From positions 868,001 through 932,000 of the forward strand of contig NZ_CP019630.1 of the NCBI RefSeq assembly GCF_001999245.1: a stretch of DNA of 64,000 bases, read 5' to 3'. This DNA comes from Roseibium algicola (lineage in GTDB: Bacteria > Pseudomonadota > Alphaproteobacteria > Rhizobiales > Stappiaceae). Positions 1 through 8,496 of the stretch are shown one piece after another; the first letter of the stretch is position 1, and each line of letters starts with the position of its first letter. The translations under genes and the position numbers were made by a program. Below the pieces are notes generated by a model, which saw nothing but the letters and a program-made list of their open reading frames with translations, was not told the origin of the DNA and did not search any database.

Positions 1-141
1 GTGGAACTTTAAAAAACTCTCGGCATCGCAATGGCATTCGACCCGGTATTCTTCCGCCTCCAGCAATCGGGCGAGTGCCTTCTGGATGAGGGTATCATCG
101 TCGACGACGTAGATCGTTTCCGGTGCAAATTCCTGACCCAT
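1..141 (-). CDS. Response regulator, receiver domain start (partial)
   Basis: The first 47 codons of a gene that runs off the left edge. The translation begins MGQEFAPETIYVVDDD, which is the beta-1 strand and acidic cluster of a CheY-like receiver, followed by an amphipathic helix (ALARLLEAEEY) as in FixJ/NarL-type regulators. The ATG lies 3 nt after the stop of the upstream histidine kinase gene and has a good ribosome site (AAGGTGAA) inside the end of that gene, so the two are translationally coupled and the protein is very likely the kinase's partner. The phosphorylated Asp and the output domain are outside the window, so the DNA-binding class cannot be stated. Confidence 0.85.
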   Translation of the reverse strand, partial: MGQEFAPETIYVVDDDTLIQKALARLLEAEEYRVECHCDAESFLKFH

Positions 142-144
142 ATT

Positions 145-1986
145 TCACCTTTCCATTGCAGGGAGGGTAAGGACGATCCTGACCCCGGCTTGTCTCGTCT
201 CGTCAATTTCCAGCGTGCCGCCGTGCGCCTGAGCGATCGACCGGCATATTGGCAAACCAAGGCCCATGCCATCGCCCCGCTGACTGACGAAAGGCTTGAA
301 CGCGGCCTCCTGCATTTCCCTCGTCATGCCTGCACCGCAGTCAGAAACAGACAAATACGCCTGTCCGCCGGCATCAAAACCGGTGCTGATGTCGATCCGA
401 CGCCGGGAGGGTGGCAGGTGGGCCATGGCTTCTGAAGCGTTCAACACCAGGTTCAGGGTAATCTGCTGCAGCTGCGAAAAGTTGGCGCGAACGGTTATCG
501 TGTTCGCCGTGCTTGAAAAACTAGTGCCCGTTTGCCGAGCAGCAAGCTCGCTCTTTGCAAGTTTAAGTGTTTCCGTTACAGCCTCATTCAGGTTGACGGG
601 CGAACAGGTAATATCCTTGTTCATGAAGAGTTGGCGAAGACCGGTGAGGGTTTCCGCCGCATGTCTGTCCGCGCTGACGACGTCCTCAAGGATACCCCTG
701 ATGTCTTCCGGCTTTGCAGTCCCGCGATCAAGCAAGCGCAATCCCGCCTCCGCGTTGGTAAGGATCGAGGTTAATGGCTGATTGAGTTCATGTGCGATCG
801 ATCCGGACAGCTGGCCGAGCTGCGAGACTCTGGAAATATGCGCGAGTTGAAGACGCCCTAGTGCAAGTTCCTTCGACATGCGTCTGCGCCATCTCTCAAG
901 AAGGACCAGGGCAAGAATGGTACCCGACTGCAGCAGGATGATCGTTAGGCCAACCGCGATCTGCCAGCGGTATTTTTCCCAGACCGAGGGATCATAGTTT
1001 TCAAGGATGGCGTCATCCGGGAGCAGAGCCGGATTAATGTTCCAGTGCCTGACCTGTCGCCAGTCAAGCACGGGGTGAACCGCCGACTGCTTCAGGTTTT
1101 CGGAGGGACGATTCCCCTGGAGCAGTTCTTTGGCCAGCAGGCCAACCTCCCTGCCAATGCTGACAAAGGTTTCCACCTGGCCACCAACAATGCCCGTTCC
1201 GATGAACGAACTGTAGACGCCATAGGCAGGAACAGAAGCATGCGGGAGGATTTCAGCGGCTGCATCGCGTGGAACAAATCGTCGACCGTCCGCATCCGCG
1301 AAGACTGTCAGAACAAGCAAAATACTTTCATCCGGGAGTTCAGAAACGGCGGTTTGAAATCCTTCAAGGGAAAGGTCCGACAGCTGGCTCACAGCCAATC
1401 CGGCGTAGCTGGTTCCCAGCTTTGTCTCGGCCGTTTCGCGCCAGCGATGATCGAAGTCCGAAGAACCCGTAAGAACCACCAGGCGTTTGGCGGATGGGTG
1501 CAACCGCGCTGCCAGATCAGCGGTTTTCTGAACATCAAAGCTGCTCAAGAGCCCGAAAATCCTGGACCTGTCCCGGATACCGTCGAAGGTCGACTGTGAA
1601 ACCGCACCGGCAATGATGGGAACCTGATCCGGCACCCAACTCAACCTGTCCTGGGCGAATAGCAGCGCATTCGGCCCGATGGCCACGATCGCATCAAACT
1701 GAAAGCCTTCGTATTTCGCCGCCAGAAATGTAGTTATCCTGTCTTCGTGAGCCGTGTCCTGAAACCTCACCGTGTCCAGGTATTCGCTATAAAGCTCGAC
1801 TGCAGTCGGATTTTTCTGGTCGAACTCCTCTTGCAGCCCCCGCGCGATCTCCCGGATCGCGAACAAGGTACTTTCGTTTTCATAGAGTATCAGGATACGG
1901 GGGACATCCGGATCGTCTGCAGGTGCTGCAAACACCAACTTCGCATCCAGTAAGACACCCGGCGAAATCGCAAACAGAAACAGCAT
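145..1986 (-). CDS. Membrane sensor histidine kinase with periplasmic ABC_sub_bind-type sensor
   Basis: Sensor kinase of a two-component pair with the response regulator just downstream. A periplasmic part of about 300 residues resembles the ABC transporter substrate-binding-like domain (PF04392 type: RILILYENES near the start, AIGPNALLFAQ, VPAYGVYSSFIGTGIVGG). One membrane helix (WQIAVGLTIILL...) follows, then a HisKA box GSIAHELNQPLTSIL with the phospho-acceptor His, and a HATPase domain with NLVLNASEAM (N box) and GMGLGLPICRSIAQAHGG (G2 box). The start is uncertain. The frame is open to 2190 (ATG also at 2181), but those first 68 residues look unlike protein of this family. I chose the ATG at 1986, which begins a short hydrophobic signal-like segment; no start has a strong ribosome site. 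The gene is divergent from the sulfatase gene, which it may control (inference). Confidence 0.8.
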   Translation of the reverse strand: MLFLFAISPGVLLDAKLVFAAPADDPDVPRILILYENESTLFAIREIARGLQEEFDQKNPTAVELYSEYLDTVRFQDTAHEDRITTFLAAKYEGFQFDAIVAIGPNALLFAQDRLSWVPDQVPIIAGAVSQSTFDGIRDRSRIFGLLSSFDVQKTADLAARLHPSAKRLVVLTGSSDFDHRWRETAETKLGTSYAGLAVSQLSDLSLEGFQTAVSELPDESILLVLTVFADADGRRFVPRDAAAEILPHASVPAYGVYSSFIGTGIVGGQVETFVSIGREVGLLAKELLQGNRPSENLKQSAVHPVLDWRQVRHWNINPALLPDDAILENYDPSVWEKYRWQIAVGLTIILLQSGTILALVLLERWRRRMSKELALGRLQLAHISRVSQLGQLSGSIAHELNQPLTSILTNAEAGLRLLDRGTAKPEDIRGILEDVVSADRHAAETLTGLRQLFMNKDITCSPVNLNEAVTETLKLAKSELAARQTGTSFSSTANTITVRANFSQLQQITLNLVLNASEAMAHLPPSRRRIDISTGFDAGGQAYLSVSDCGAGMTREMQEAAFKPFVSQRGDGMGLGLPICRSIAQAHGGTLEIDETRQAGVRIVLTLPAMER

Positions 1987-2421
1987 TATCTGCAAACAAG
2001 GCCTTGTTGCCCCTAAGTCCAACTTAACTGACGTCGCAAGATTGCAGATACTCCGGATGGAAACAGGTTGGGAAAAAGGCGGACACTGCCCGCACTCCGA
2101 ACGATGTCGCTGAAGACGCACCTGTGACCGTCTCATAACCCGGACTTTTAACAGGGAGAAAAGTGATTTCAGCTCGACCATGCAATTCAATCAACCATGA
2201 AGAGCATCACGTTGCGTCATAAAAACCTGTAATTCAAGGACTTTACGTGAAACAATTGCGTCCGTTTTTTGTTGCCACTGGGAAAGCCTTACCATCGTGA
2301 CAACGGCAAGATGCGGGAAACCCAGCCCTTGTTAAGGCCCCATCGATCAAATCGGCGGAGTTAGTTGCCCGAGATATAGCAACAGTGACGTCTCAAGCAC
2401 TTGTCTGAAGGAGGACAGGAA
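1987..2421. other. Divergent intergenic region, kinase versus sulfatase
   Basis: If the kinase starts at 1986 this stretch has no gene. It should hold the promoters of both the two-component genes (minus) and the sulfatase gene (plus). I see no convincing operator repeat. The only clear signal is the sulfatase ribosome site GAAGGAGGACAGGAA at about 2407-2421. Confidence 0.4.
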
Positions 2422-3987
2422 ATGCGAAAAAGGAATTTGGCGCAGCTCGCGCTCATCTGCGGCACGGCGTTGGCGACGGCCAGCGGTGTCTACGCGCAGG
2501 AACCGGAAAAGCCGAATATCCTGGTGATTTGGGGCGATGACATCGGCCAGACCAACCTCTCCACTTACAGCTTCGGTCTTATGGGCTACGACACGCCGAA
2601 CATTGACCGGATTGCCACCGATGGTGCCAAGTTTACCGATTACTATGCCGAGCAGAGCTGCACGGCAGGGAGGTCGACGTTCATCACCGGCCAATCGACA
2701 CTTAGAACCGGGCTATCAAAAGTTGGTCTGCCTGGCGCCGATGTTGGCTTGCAAGATGACGATGTCACCATCGCCTCTGCGCTGAAAGATCTTGGGTATG
2801 CCACCGGTCAATTTGGCAAGAACCACCTTGGAGACAAGGATGAGTTTCTGCCGACAGCGCATGGCTTCGATGAGTTCTTTGGCAATCTCTATCACCTCAA
2901 TGCGGAAGAAGAGCCAGAAAACTTCAACTATCCTACGGATCCTGCGTTCCGCGAGCAGTACGGCCCACGCGGTGTGATCCGGTCATCTGCCGATGGCAAC
3001 GTCGAAGACACCGGTCCGCTGACCAAGAAGCGGATGGAAACGGTGGACGAGGAAACCTCTGCCGCCGCCATCGACTTCATGAAGCGCCAGGTGGAACAGG
3101 ACAAACCGTTCTTCATCTGGATGAACACCACCCGAATGCACTTCCGCACCCATGTGAAGGCTGAAAACCGAAGCGAACCCGGTCTCACAGCCTTGACCGA
3201 ATATGCCGACGGCATGATCGAACATGATGCCATCGTGGGCCAGATCCTCGATGCTCTCGACGAGACAGGGGTGGCGGACAACACCATCGTCATCTATTCG
3301 ACGGACAACGGACCTCACCAGAACTCCTGGCCGGATGCCGGGACCACGCCGTTCCGATCCGAGAAGAACACCAACTGGGAAGGTGCTTTCCGCGTCCCGG
3401 CAATGATCCGCTGGCCTGGTCGCATTGAGCCCGGCACTGTCAAGAACGGTATGTTTTCCGGTCTTGACTGGTTCCCAACTTTGCTTGCAGCTGCCGGTGA
3501 TACGGACATCAAGGACCGTTTGCTTGCCGGTGCGTCCATCAATGGCAAGGACTACAAGGTCCATCTCGATGGATACAACCAGCTCCCCTATCTGACGGGG
3601 GAAACCGACGAGACGGCCCGCAAGGAGTTCTTTTACTTCAATGACGATGGAGCGGTGGTCGCGTTGCGGTATGAAAACTGGAAAGTTGTGTTCCAAGAGC
3701 AACGGGCAAAAGGCACCTTGAATATCTGGGCAGAGCCTTTCACGCCGTTGCGTGTACCCAAGCTGTTTGACCTGCGCTCCGACCCTTACGAGCGGGCCGA
3801 CCGCACCTCAAACACCTATTACGACTGGCTGATGGACCATGTGTTCCTGTTGACGCCGGCACAGGTTGAAGTCGCGAAGTTCTTTGGAACGTTCGAGGAA
3901 TACCCGCCTTCCCAGCGTGCCGCGAGCTTCTCGGTCGACCAGATTCAGGAACAGCTCGAAAAAACGCTGAACGGCATGGCGCAGTAG
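2422..3987 (+). CDS. Periplasmic type I sulfatase (arylsulfatase family)
   Basis: 521 residues with a signal peptide (MRKRNLAQLALICGTALATASGVYAQ). The sulfatase signature C-T-A-G-R-S-T-F-I-T-G has Cys80 as the residue converted to formylglycine (C-x-A-x-R). Metal and sulfate ligands expected for the family are visible: ILVIWGDD near residue 33-40, the GKNHLGD stretch, and YSTDNGPHQNSWPD in the second half. It should cleave sulfate esters in the periplasm; the substrate (sulfated glycan, steroid or small aryl sulfate) cannot be told. The frame is open upstream to a TTG at 2401, but ATG 2422 has a strong ribosome site (GGAGGACAGGAA) and starts a clean signal peptide. A formylglycine-generating enzyme is not in the window. 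Confidence 0.9.
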   Translation: MRKRNLAQLALICGTALATASGVYAQEPEKPNILVIWGDDIGQTNLSTYSFGLMGYDTPNIDRIATDGAKFTDYYAEQSCTAGRSTFITGQSTLRTGLSKVGLPGADVGLQDDDVTIASALKDLGYATGQFGKNHLGDKDEFLPTAHGFDEFFGNLYHLNAEEEPENFNYPTDPAFREQYGPRGVIRSSADGNVEDTGPLTKKRMETVDEETSAAAIDFMKRQVEQDKPFFIWMNTTRMHFRTHVKAENRSEPGLTALTEYADGMIEHDAIVGQILDALDETGVADNTIVIYSTDNGPHQNSWPDAGTTPFRSEKNTNWEGAFRVPAMIRWPGRIEPGTVKNGMFSGLDWFPTLLAAAGDTDIKDRLLAGASINGKDYKVHLDGYNQLPYLTGETDETARKEFFYFNDDGAVVALRYENWKVVFQEQRAKGTLNIWAEPFTPLRVPKLFDLRSDPYERADRTSNTYYDWLMDHVFLLTPAQVEVAKFFGTFEEYPPSQRAASFSVDQIQEQLEKTLNGMAQ

Positions 3988-4002
3988 ACGCCTGAAACAC
4001 TT

Positions 4003-4030
4003 GCCCGCGCGGAGCACACTCCTCGCGGGC
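4003..4030. terminator. Intercistronic hairpin after sulfatase
   Basis: Inverted repeat GCCCGCG (4003-4009) with CGCGGGC (4024-4030). After one mismatch there is an inner stem GGAG/CTCC and a CACA loop. It lies 15 nt past the sulfatase stop and 29 nt before the next start. No T-run follows, so it is either a weak or Rho-assisted terminator, or a 3' stabiliser that lowers expression of the HAD gene. Confidence 0.55.
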
Positions 4031-4059
4031 CAATCCCGCATCAATGCGTGAGGTTTGCC

Positions 4060-5046
4060 ATGCGCAGCATAGTTGTCGCGATCGCTCTGGTCCTGTTGCC
4101 GTCATGGTCGCTCGCAGACCCTCTTCCCTCCTGGAACGATACGGAAACCAAGGCTGCAATCCTGGATTTCGTCCAGGCAACGACAATGCCTGGAAGCGAC
4201 CGTTACGTCGATCCGGCCGCCCGGATCGCGACGTTCGACAATGATGGCAATCTCTGGGCGGAACAGCCTGTCTATTTCCAGCTGATCTATGCACTGGACA
4301 AGGCCAAGGCGATGGTCGCGGCAGACCCGTCCTTGGCTGAAAAAAGTGCCGGTATGAAGGCTGCGGCTGACGGAGACATGCAGACCTTGCTAGCCGACGG
4401 TCACAAGGGGTTGCTTGAGGTCATGGCGGTTTCCCACTCCGGCATGACGACCGACGAATTCAAGGACGAGGTCGAGACTTGGCTGGAGACCACGAAACAT
4501 CCCGAGACCGGCCGCCGCTACGATGAGATGGTCTATCAGCCCATGCTGGAACTGCTCACCTATCTGAGGGATAGGGATTACAAGACTTACATTGTCTCCG
4601 GAGGGGGTATCGATTTCATTCGCGTCTTCTCCGAAAGAGCCTACGGCATTCCTCCGGAACAGGTTGTGGGCTCAAGCATCAAGGCAACTTTCGAAGTGTC
4701 AGACGATACTGCGGAAACGGTGAAGAGCCCGGAACTCTTCTTCATTGATGACAAGGAAGGCAAACCGGTCGCTATCAATCAACACATCGGCCGGCGCCCT
4801 GTCATCGCCTCCGGCAACTCCGACGGCGACCTTCAGATGATGCAGTACGCCACCCGCGGTGACCGCAACGCTCTTGCCATTTTGCTGCACCACACGGACG
4901 CGGACCGGGAATGGGCCTACGACAAGGGTTCCAAGGTTGGAGGGCTGGACAAGGCGTTGGTGGAGGCCAAACAACGTGGCTGGCTAGTGATAGACATGAA
5001 AGCCGACTGGCGAACCGTTTTCCCCTGGGAGCTGGAAAAGAGGTAG
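4060..5046 (+). CDS. Exported HAD-family phosphatase
   Basis: 328 residues with a signal peptide (MRSIVVAIALVLLPSWSLAD). HAD motif I is ATFDNDGNLW, with the nucleophile and general-acid Asp at 60 and 62. YIVSGGG gives the motif II Ser, and GNSDGDLQMM carries the acidic motif IV. It is a phosphoserine-phosphatase-like HAD hydrolase acting in the periplasm. Substrate unknown; the neighbouring sulfatase suggests stripping sulfate and phosphate from organic nutrients (inference). A GTG at 4048 is in frame, but ATG 4060 is preceded by GTGAGG and gives the better signal peptide. Confidence 0.82.
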   Translation: MRSIVVAIALVLLPSWSLADPLPSWNDTETKAAILDFVQATTMPGSDRYVDPAARIATFDNDGNLWAEQPVYFQLIYALDKAKAMVAADPSLAEKSAGMKAAADGDMQTLLADGHKGLLEVMAVSHSGMTTDEFKDEVETWLETTKHPETGRRYDEMVYQPMLELLTYLRDRDYKTYIVSGGGIDFIRVFSERAYGIPPEQVVGSSIKATFEVSDDTAETVKSPELFFIDDKEGKPVAINQHIGRRPVIASGNSDGDLQMMQYATRGDRNALAILLHHTDADREWAYDKGSKVGGLDKALVEAKQRGWLVIDMKADWRTVFPWELEKR

Positions 5047-5264
5047 GAGAAGTATACCTTCATCGTACCATTTTCAGGTTCCGGGACTTGTCTCAATTTC
5101 TTCTTAGAAGCGTAACCAGTTCACCCTACCTGAAGGATCCGAACCTCCTGTCATTGTCACGTTCCTGTTCCTGCGATCGCTGTTAACACCGTAGCCTGCG
5201 GGCAATCCTGGTCCAGTGGGTACTCCCTGTTTCGTTCAAAGCAATACGACTTGTTGGAGGAAAG

Positions 5265-6038
5265 ATGACCACTTTTGGAACGAATGCCTCTGTCCTTGCA
5301 TTAACCGGCTTTTTGGTCACGACTGGGCTGCCGCCGGTCGCTATAGCGGCGGACAGTGCCGCTGACGAGGCAATGCAGACGGCCATCGACGCGGTTGCCG
5401 AAATGGGCGCGCAGTTGCGTACCCTCAAGAGCTTCGAGATCCACGCGGACGTTTCTTATGACGACGTGATCGACGACGACGTCCTCGTCCAGAGAAACGA
5501 GGAGGTCACGATCTCCGCGCGAGTTCCGGACGGCCTTCACGCTGTAATCGAAGGCGCAGACCTTCATCGAAGCATCACCTACGACGGGCAGAAGGTGACG
5601 ATCTTCGGCGAAACGCTCGGCTACTATGCCGAGTTCGAAGCGCCCGCGACCATCCTCGAAACGATTCAAACGGCAGCGGAGAAACATGATCTTCAGCTTC
5701 CGCTGGCCGACCTGTTCTTTTGGGGAACAGACGAAGACGACCTCGCCGATGTTAATGCGGCGACATTGATCGGACCGGCGAATATCGGTGACCGCCTCTG
5801 CGATCAGTATGTCTTTTCGCAGGAGGATGTGAGCTGGCAGATATGGATCTCCCAGGGAGACCGGAAACTTCCCTGCAAGCTGGTGATCGTCGACCTGTCT
5901 CAGCCCGCAAAACCTCAATATTCAGCGATTATCGAACTGAAGCCGGAAGCAACCTTCGATCCGACCTTATTCAGTTTCGTCCCACCGGCGGCCGCCAAGA
6001 AGATCCGGATCTACACCGCGGACGCGGTTGATCAATAA
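5265..6038 (+). CDS. DUF2092-like periplasmic protein
   Basis: 257 residues with an N-terminal signal sequence (hydrophobic ALTGFLVTTGLPPVAIAA). The body reads as the LolA-like DUF2092 fold: LRTLKSFEIHADVSYDDV, then VPDGLHAVIEGADLHRSITYDGQKVTIF, then a late IWISQGDRKLPCKLVIVDL and ATFDPTLFSFVPPAAAKKI. Proteins of this type are predicted outer-membrane or periplasmic lipid/ligand carriers of unknown function. A strong ribosome site (TTGGAGGAAAG) precedes the ATG. The next gene starts 19 nt after the stop and is clearly co-transcribed. Confidence 0.75.
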   Translation: MTTFGTNASVLALTGFLVTTGLPPVAIAADSAADEAMQTAIDAVAEMGAQLRTLKSFEIHADVSYDDVIDDDVLVQRNEEVTISARVPDGLHAVIEGADLHRSITYDGQKVTIFGETLGYYAEFEAPATILETIQTAAEKHDLQLPLADLFFWGTDEDDLADVNAATLIGPANIGDRLCDQYVFSQEDVSWQIWISQGDRKLPCKLVIVDLSQPAKPQYSAIIELKPEATFDPTLFSFVPPAAAKKIRIYTADAVDQ

Positions 6039-6057
6039 TCCAGGAGGAGTACAGATC

Positions 6058-6588
6058 ATGCGCACATTCCTGATGTCAGTCCTGTCGGCAGCCCTGATTT
6101 ATGGCTTCGCTCCGGTAACAGTTCATCTTGCAAGCACCGAACAGGCAGAAGCCCGAGGAGGCGGTCACCGTGGCGGCGGGGGTGGCGGTGGACGCCACAC
6201 AGTCAACAAGCGTCCAAGTGGAAATCATCACGCCGGGGCGAACCGGCCTGGTGGGGGTGGTGGCGGTGTCCACCACAAGGTCAATAACAACGTGGTGAAA
6301 CGGAACAACACGGTTGTGAACCGCAACGATGTCGATGTGAACGTCAACCGGAACACCAACATCAATGTCGATGGCCGCTACTACGATCGCGACTACCATC
6401 CGGTCGCTGCGGCAGCCGCCATTACCGCGACCGCTGTCGCAGTCGGAACGATCGTCGCCTCGATACCGTCTGGCTGTTCCCAGGTAGAAATAGACGGCAT
6501 CGCCTACCAACAGTGCGGAGACGTCTGGTACGCGCCGCAATACCAAGGCACGACAGTCAACTACATCGTGGTAAACCCACCGAGGTAG
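6058..6588 (+). CDS. Exported Gly- and Asn-rich protein, unknown function
   Basis: 176 residues. A signal sequence (MRTFLMSVLSAALIYGFAPV) is followed by a Gly/His/Arg-rich part (about residues 33-65), an Asn/Val/Arg-rich repeat-like stretch (VNRNDVDVNVNRNTNINVDG), a hydrophobic Ala/Val segment, and a compact C-terminus with two Cys (PSGCSQVEIDGIAYQQCGDVWYAPQY) that could form a disulfide. The ending pattern (Cys, wY, P-Y, VNY-VV) recurs in small exported alphaproteobacterial proteins that sit beside DUF2092 genes, as here. ATG 6058 has the ribosome site CCAGGAGGAG; an upstream in-frame ATG at 6028 lies inside the previous gene and is unlikely. Function unknown. Confidence 0.7.
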   Translation: MRTFLMSVLSAALIYGFAPVTVHLASTEQAEARGGGHRGGGGGGGRHTVNKRPSGNHHAGANRPGGGGGGVHHKVNNNVVKRNNTVVNRNDVDVNVNRNTNINVDGRYYDRDYHPVAAAAAITATAVAVGTIVASIPSGCSQVEIDGIAYQQCGDVWYAPQYQGTTVNYIVVNPPR

Positions 6589-7061
6589 TCCATTGACGAC
6601 TTTGATCGGCGGAAAATTGAAGTCCGGCTACCAACGTTGGCGAATAGAAAAATGTTTTCGGTCTTTCCGGCAAATTTCGAACTATTCCCGCGAGTGAGGC
6701 GAATCGCAGCTTTCGAAAAACACGACTGAAAACTCAAGAGTCTGAACCGGGGACGCGAAGCGGACACCGATGTTTACGCCGATCAACATAAACGCTCAGT
6801 GAAACCAGAGTCTCTCGACCAGATCAGATAGGCATCTGTCAAAACATAGTTTCTCAATACCGCAAAGGCGATGGCTCAGTTCGTATTTTAGCATTTCCGC
6901 TAGCCAGATACCCCCAACCTACGAAACGCTCAATTTCACACACTGCTTTGCAGCGGCAAAAGGACAATCTATTTATGGGTCCGCCCACCGACTCGGCTAG
7001 TCTGATCGAATTGGGTGTTTCGGCCTAATCAATTCGAGAACAAACGACCTAACAACCCGAC
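6589..7061. other. Intergenic region before the repressor gene
   Basis: No credible gene. It is more AT-rich than the flanks. The only clear structure is the inverted repeat at 7006-7037 just before the repressor start. No tRNA gene is present here. Confidence 0.5.
7006..7037. promoter_or_regulatory. Candidate repressor operator (inverted repeat)
   Basis: Perfect 8-bp arms TCGAATTG (7006-7013) and CAATTCGA (7030-7037) with a 16-bp spacer, ending 24 nt before the start of the CI-like repressor gene. Position and symmetry suit an autoregulatory operator, but binding is inferred. Confidence 0.4.
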
Positions 7062-7733
7062 ATGTCTTGGCACGAACGGATCATCAAAAGACGCAAACTG
7101 CTCGGTTACTCTAGAGCTGCACTCGCACGCGCTGCCGGTGTCAGCTACGACAATCTGAACAAATATGAGCGTGGCGAGGTCGATCACCCGCGCGGTGACA
7201 CGCTTGCAAAAATCGCGAATGCTCTCGGCACTACTGAAGGCGCTCTTTTGTTCGGCGATTTGATCGAAATGGCCGCGATAAAGCGCAACGGCACGACAGT
7301 CCCTATCTGTGGCGAAGTCGCTGCTGGTCTGTGGATGGAAGCAGACTTGTTTGAAGGGGAGCGGGGCGCAAGATCGACTGTTCTGGGCGATAGCAGATAC
7401 CCGACGGAATTGCAGTACCTTCTTACCATCAAGGGCGAAAGTTTGAACCGTGTCGCGCGTGATGGCGACCTGATCCTTTGCCTCAATTACGCGCAGGCAG
7501 GCATCGAATTGCAGTCAGGGGACCTTGTTGTCGTTGAACGCACACGTGACGGTGGACAGACAATTGAGCGAACAGCGAAACGTCTCGTTCAATCAGCCGA
7601 CGGATTGCAACTTCACCCGGAATCCAACGACCCACGATTTCAGGACCCAATCGTCTTCAACGAGGGGGATGAAGAAGTTACTCAAGTGAGGATCGTTGCA
7701 AAGGCTCTCTCTGTCCTACGTCTCTTACCTTGA
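7062..7733 (+). CDS. CI/LexA-like phage-type repressor (XRE + S24)
   Basis: 223 residues. The N-terminal XRE helix-turn-helix (RRKLLGYSRAALARAAGVSYDNLNKYERGEV, residues 11-40) is followed by a C-terminal S24 peptidase-like domain. Visible S24 features are the Ala88-Gly89 cleavage dipeptide (GEVAAGLW), Ser127 in IKGESLN at the position of the catalytic Ser, and Lys173 in ERTAKRL as the general base. It should repress mobile-element genes and self-cleave on RecA/SOS induction. No strong ribosome site is seen before the ATG. It sits upstream of the excisionase-like and integrase genes and fits their lysogeny-type switch. Confidence 0.85.
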   Translation: MSWHERIIKRRKLLGYSRAALARAAGVSYDNLNKYERGEVDHPRGDTLAKIANALGTTEGALLFGDLIEMAAIKRNGTTVPICGEVAAGLWMEADLFEGERGARSTVLGDSRYPTELQYLLTIKGESLNRVARDGDLILCLNYAQAGIELQSGDLVVVERTRDGGQTIERTAKRLVQSADGLQLHPESNDPRFQDPIVFNEGDEEVTQVRIVAKALSVLRLLP

Positions 7734-8106
7734 ATTAAATTCCAATAATTCTCTGCAGGTTTGAGAGGGAGGGTTCCAAAAGCCAAAGGCCCCCCTACCC
7801 CCTATGGAAAACCATAGAAGGCAGGGGAGCCTCTGGCGTGTCTGCTGGCCCGAGCCGGGATGGGACACAATCGCCAGGAAACCTCTCGGTTAACCCGTCC
7901 TCTGTTTCTGGCGGCACCTTAGGACTTACGACCCCCGCGCCCGCAGCTTTCATCCAGCAGGGAGTTGCACCCCGTCGCCGCGATAATCCACGGCTATCGG
8001 GATTGTGGATTGCGGTCAACCTAAAATTGGATTTTAATTCCTATCTCTGGAATTATCTGATTAATGGAAATTGAGATTTCAAAATCCGCATCGAGATCGG
8101 ACATTC
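7734..8106. other. Intergenic region with hairpin and small palindrome
   Basis: No gene that I trust. Two structures are visible: CTATGG-AAAA-CCATAG at 7802-7817, flanked by C-rich and G-rich runs that extend pairing (a possible terminator of the repressor transcript), and AATTCC-N7-GGAATT at 8036-8054, about 50 bp before the excisionase-like start (a possible regulatory site). Confidence 0.4.
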
Positions 8107-8496
8107 ATGACGACAATTCCCAAGATCCTTGAAACTGGAAAGACACCGGGTCAGTGGGTGCAAACTTTCTCTGAATTCGGGATCGAGATTTCCGAACGCT
8201 CGCTGAAGGAAAGAGCACGGCAAATCGGTGCCTTTTGCAGCCTTGGCAAGGCTCTTTTGCTCAAACCAGAACATATTGACCGGATATTTGAGGAAACTAC
8301 ATGCCGCTCGAACTCTATAAGCGTGGCCGAAAATGGTGGCTCAGGGGCCGCACCGATGGCATTGACGGCTACATCAACCGAAGCCTTGGAACATTTGACC
8401 CGGCGGTCGCAAAAACAAAGCTCAGGGAAATTGAGAGGAAAGCGCAACAACGTGCGCTCCTTGGATCAGATGCGCCTTCGGAAGCAGACGAGCTGA
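8107..8496 (+). CDS. Excisionase-like / small HTH protein overlapping integrase
   Basis: 129 residues. The first 65 or so (TGQWVQT...-like region with ISERSLKERARQIGAF and LLLKPEHIDRIFEE) read as a small winged-helix or HTH excisionase-type domain; the 'ERARQIGAFC...L.PEHI' pattern is typical of alphaproteobacterial genes just upstream of integrases. The remaining residues (CRSNS... onward, Ser/Arg-rich) are encoded in the 196 bp that also encode the integrase N-terminus in another frame. Such long overlaps occur in this gene pair family, so I believe the overlap is real. A directionality factor role is inferred from position. Confidence 0.6.
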   Translation: MTTIPKILETGKTPGQWVQTFSEFGIEISERSLKERARQIGAFCSLGKALLLKPEHIDRIFEETTCRSNSISVAENGGSGAAPMALTATSTEALEHLTRRSQKQSSGKLRGKRNNVRSLDQMRLRKQTS

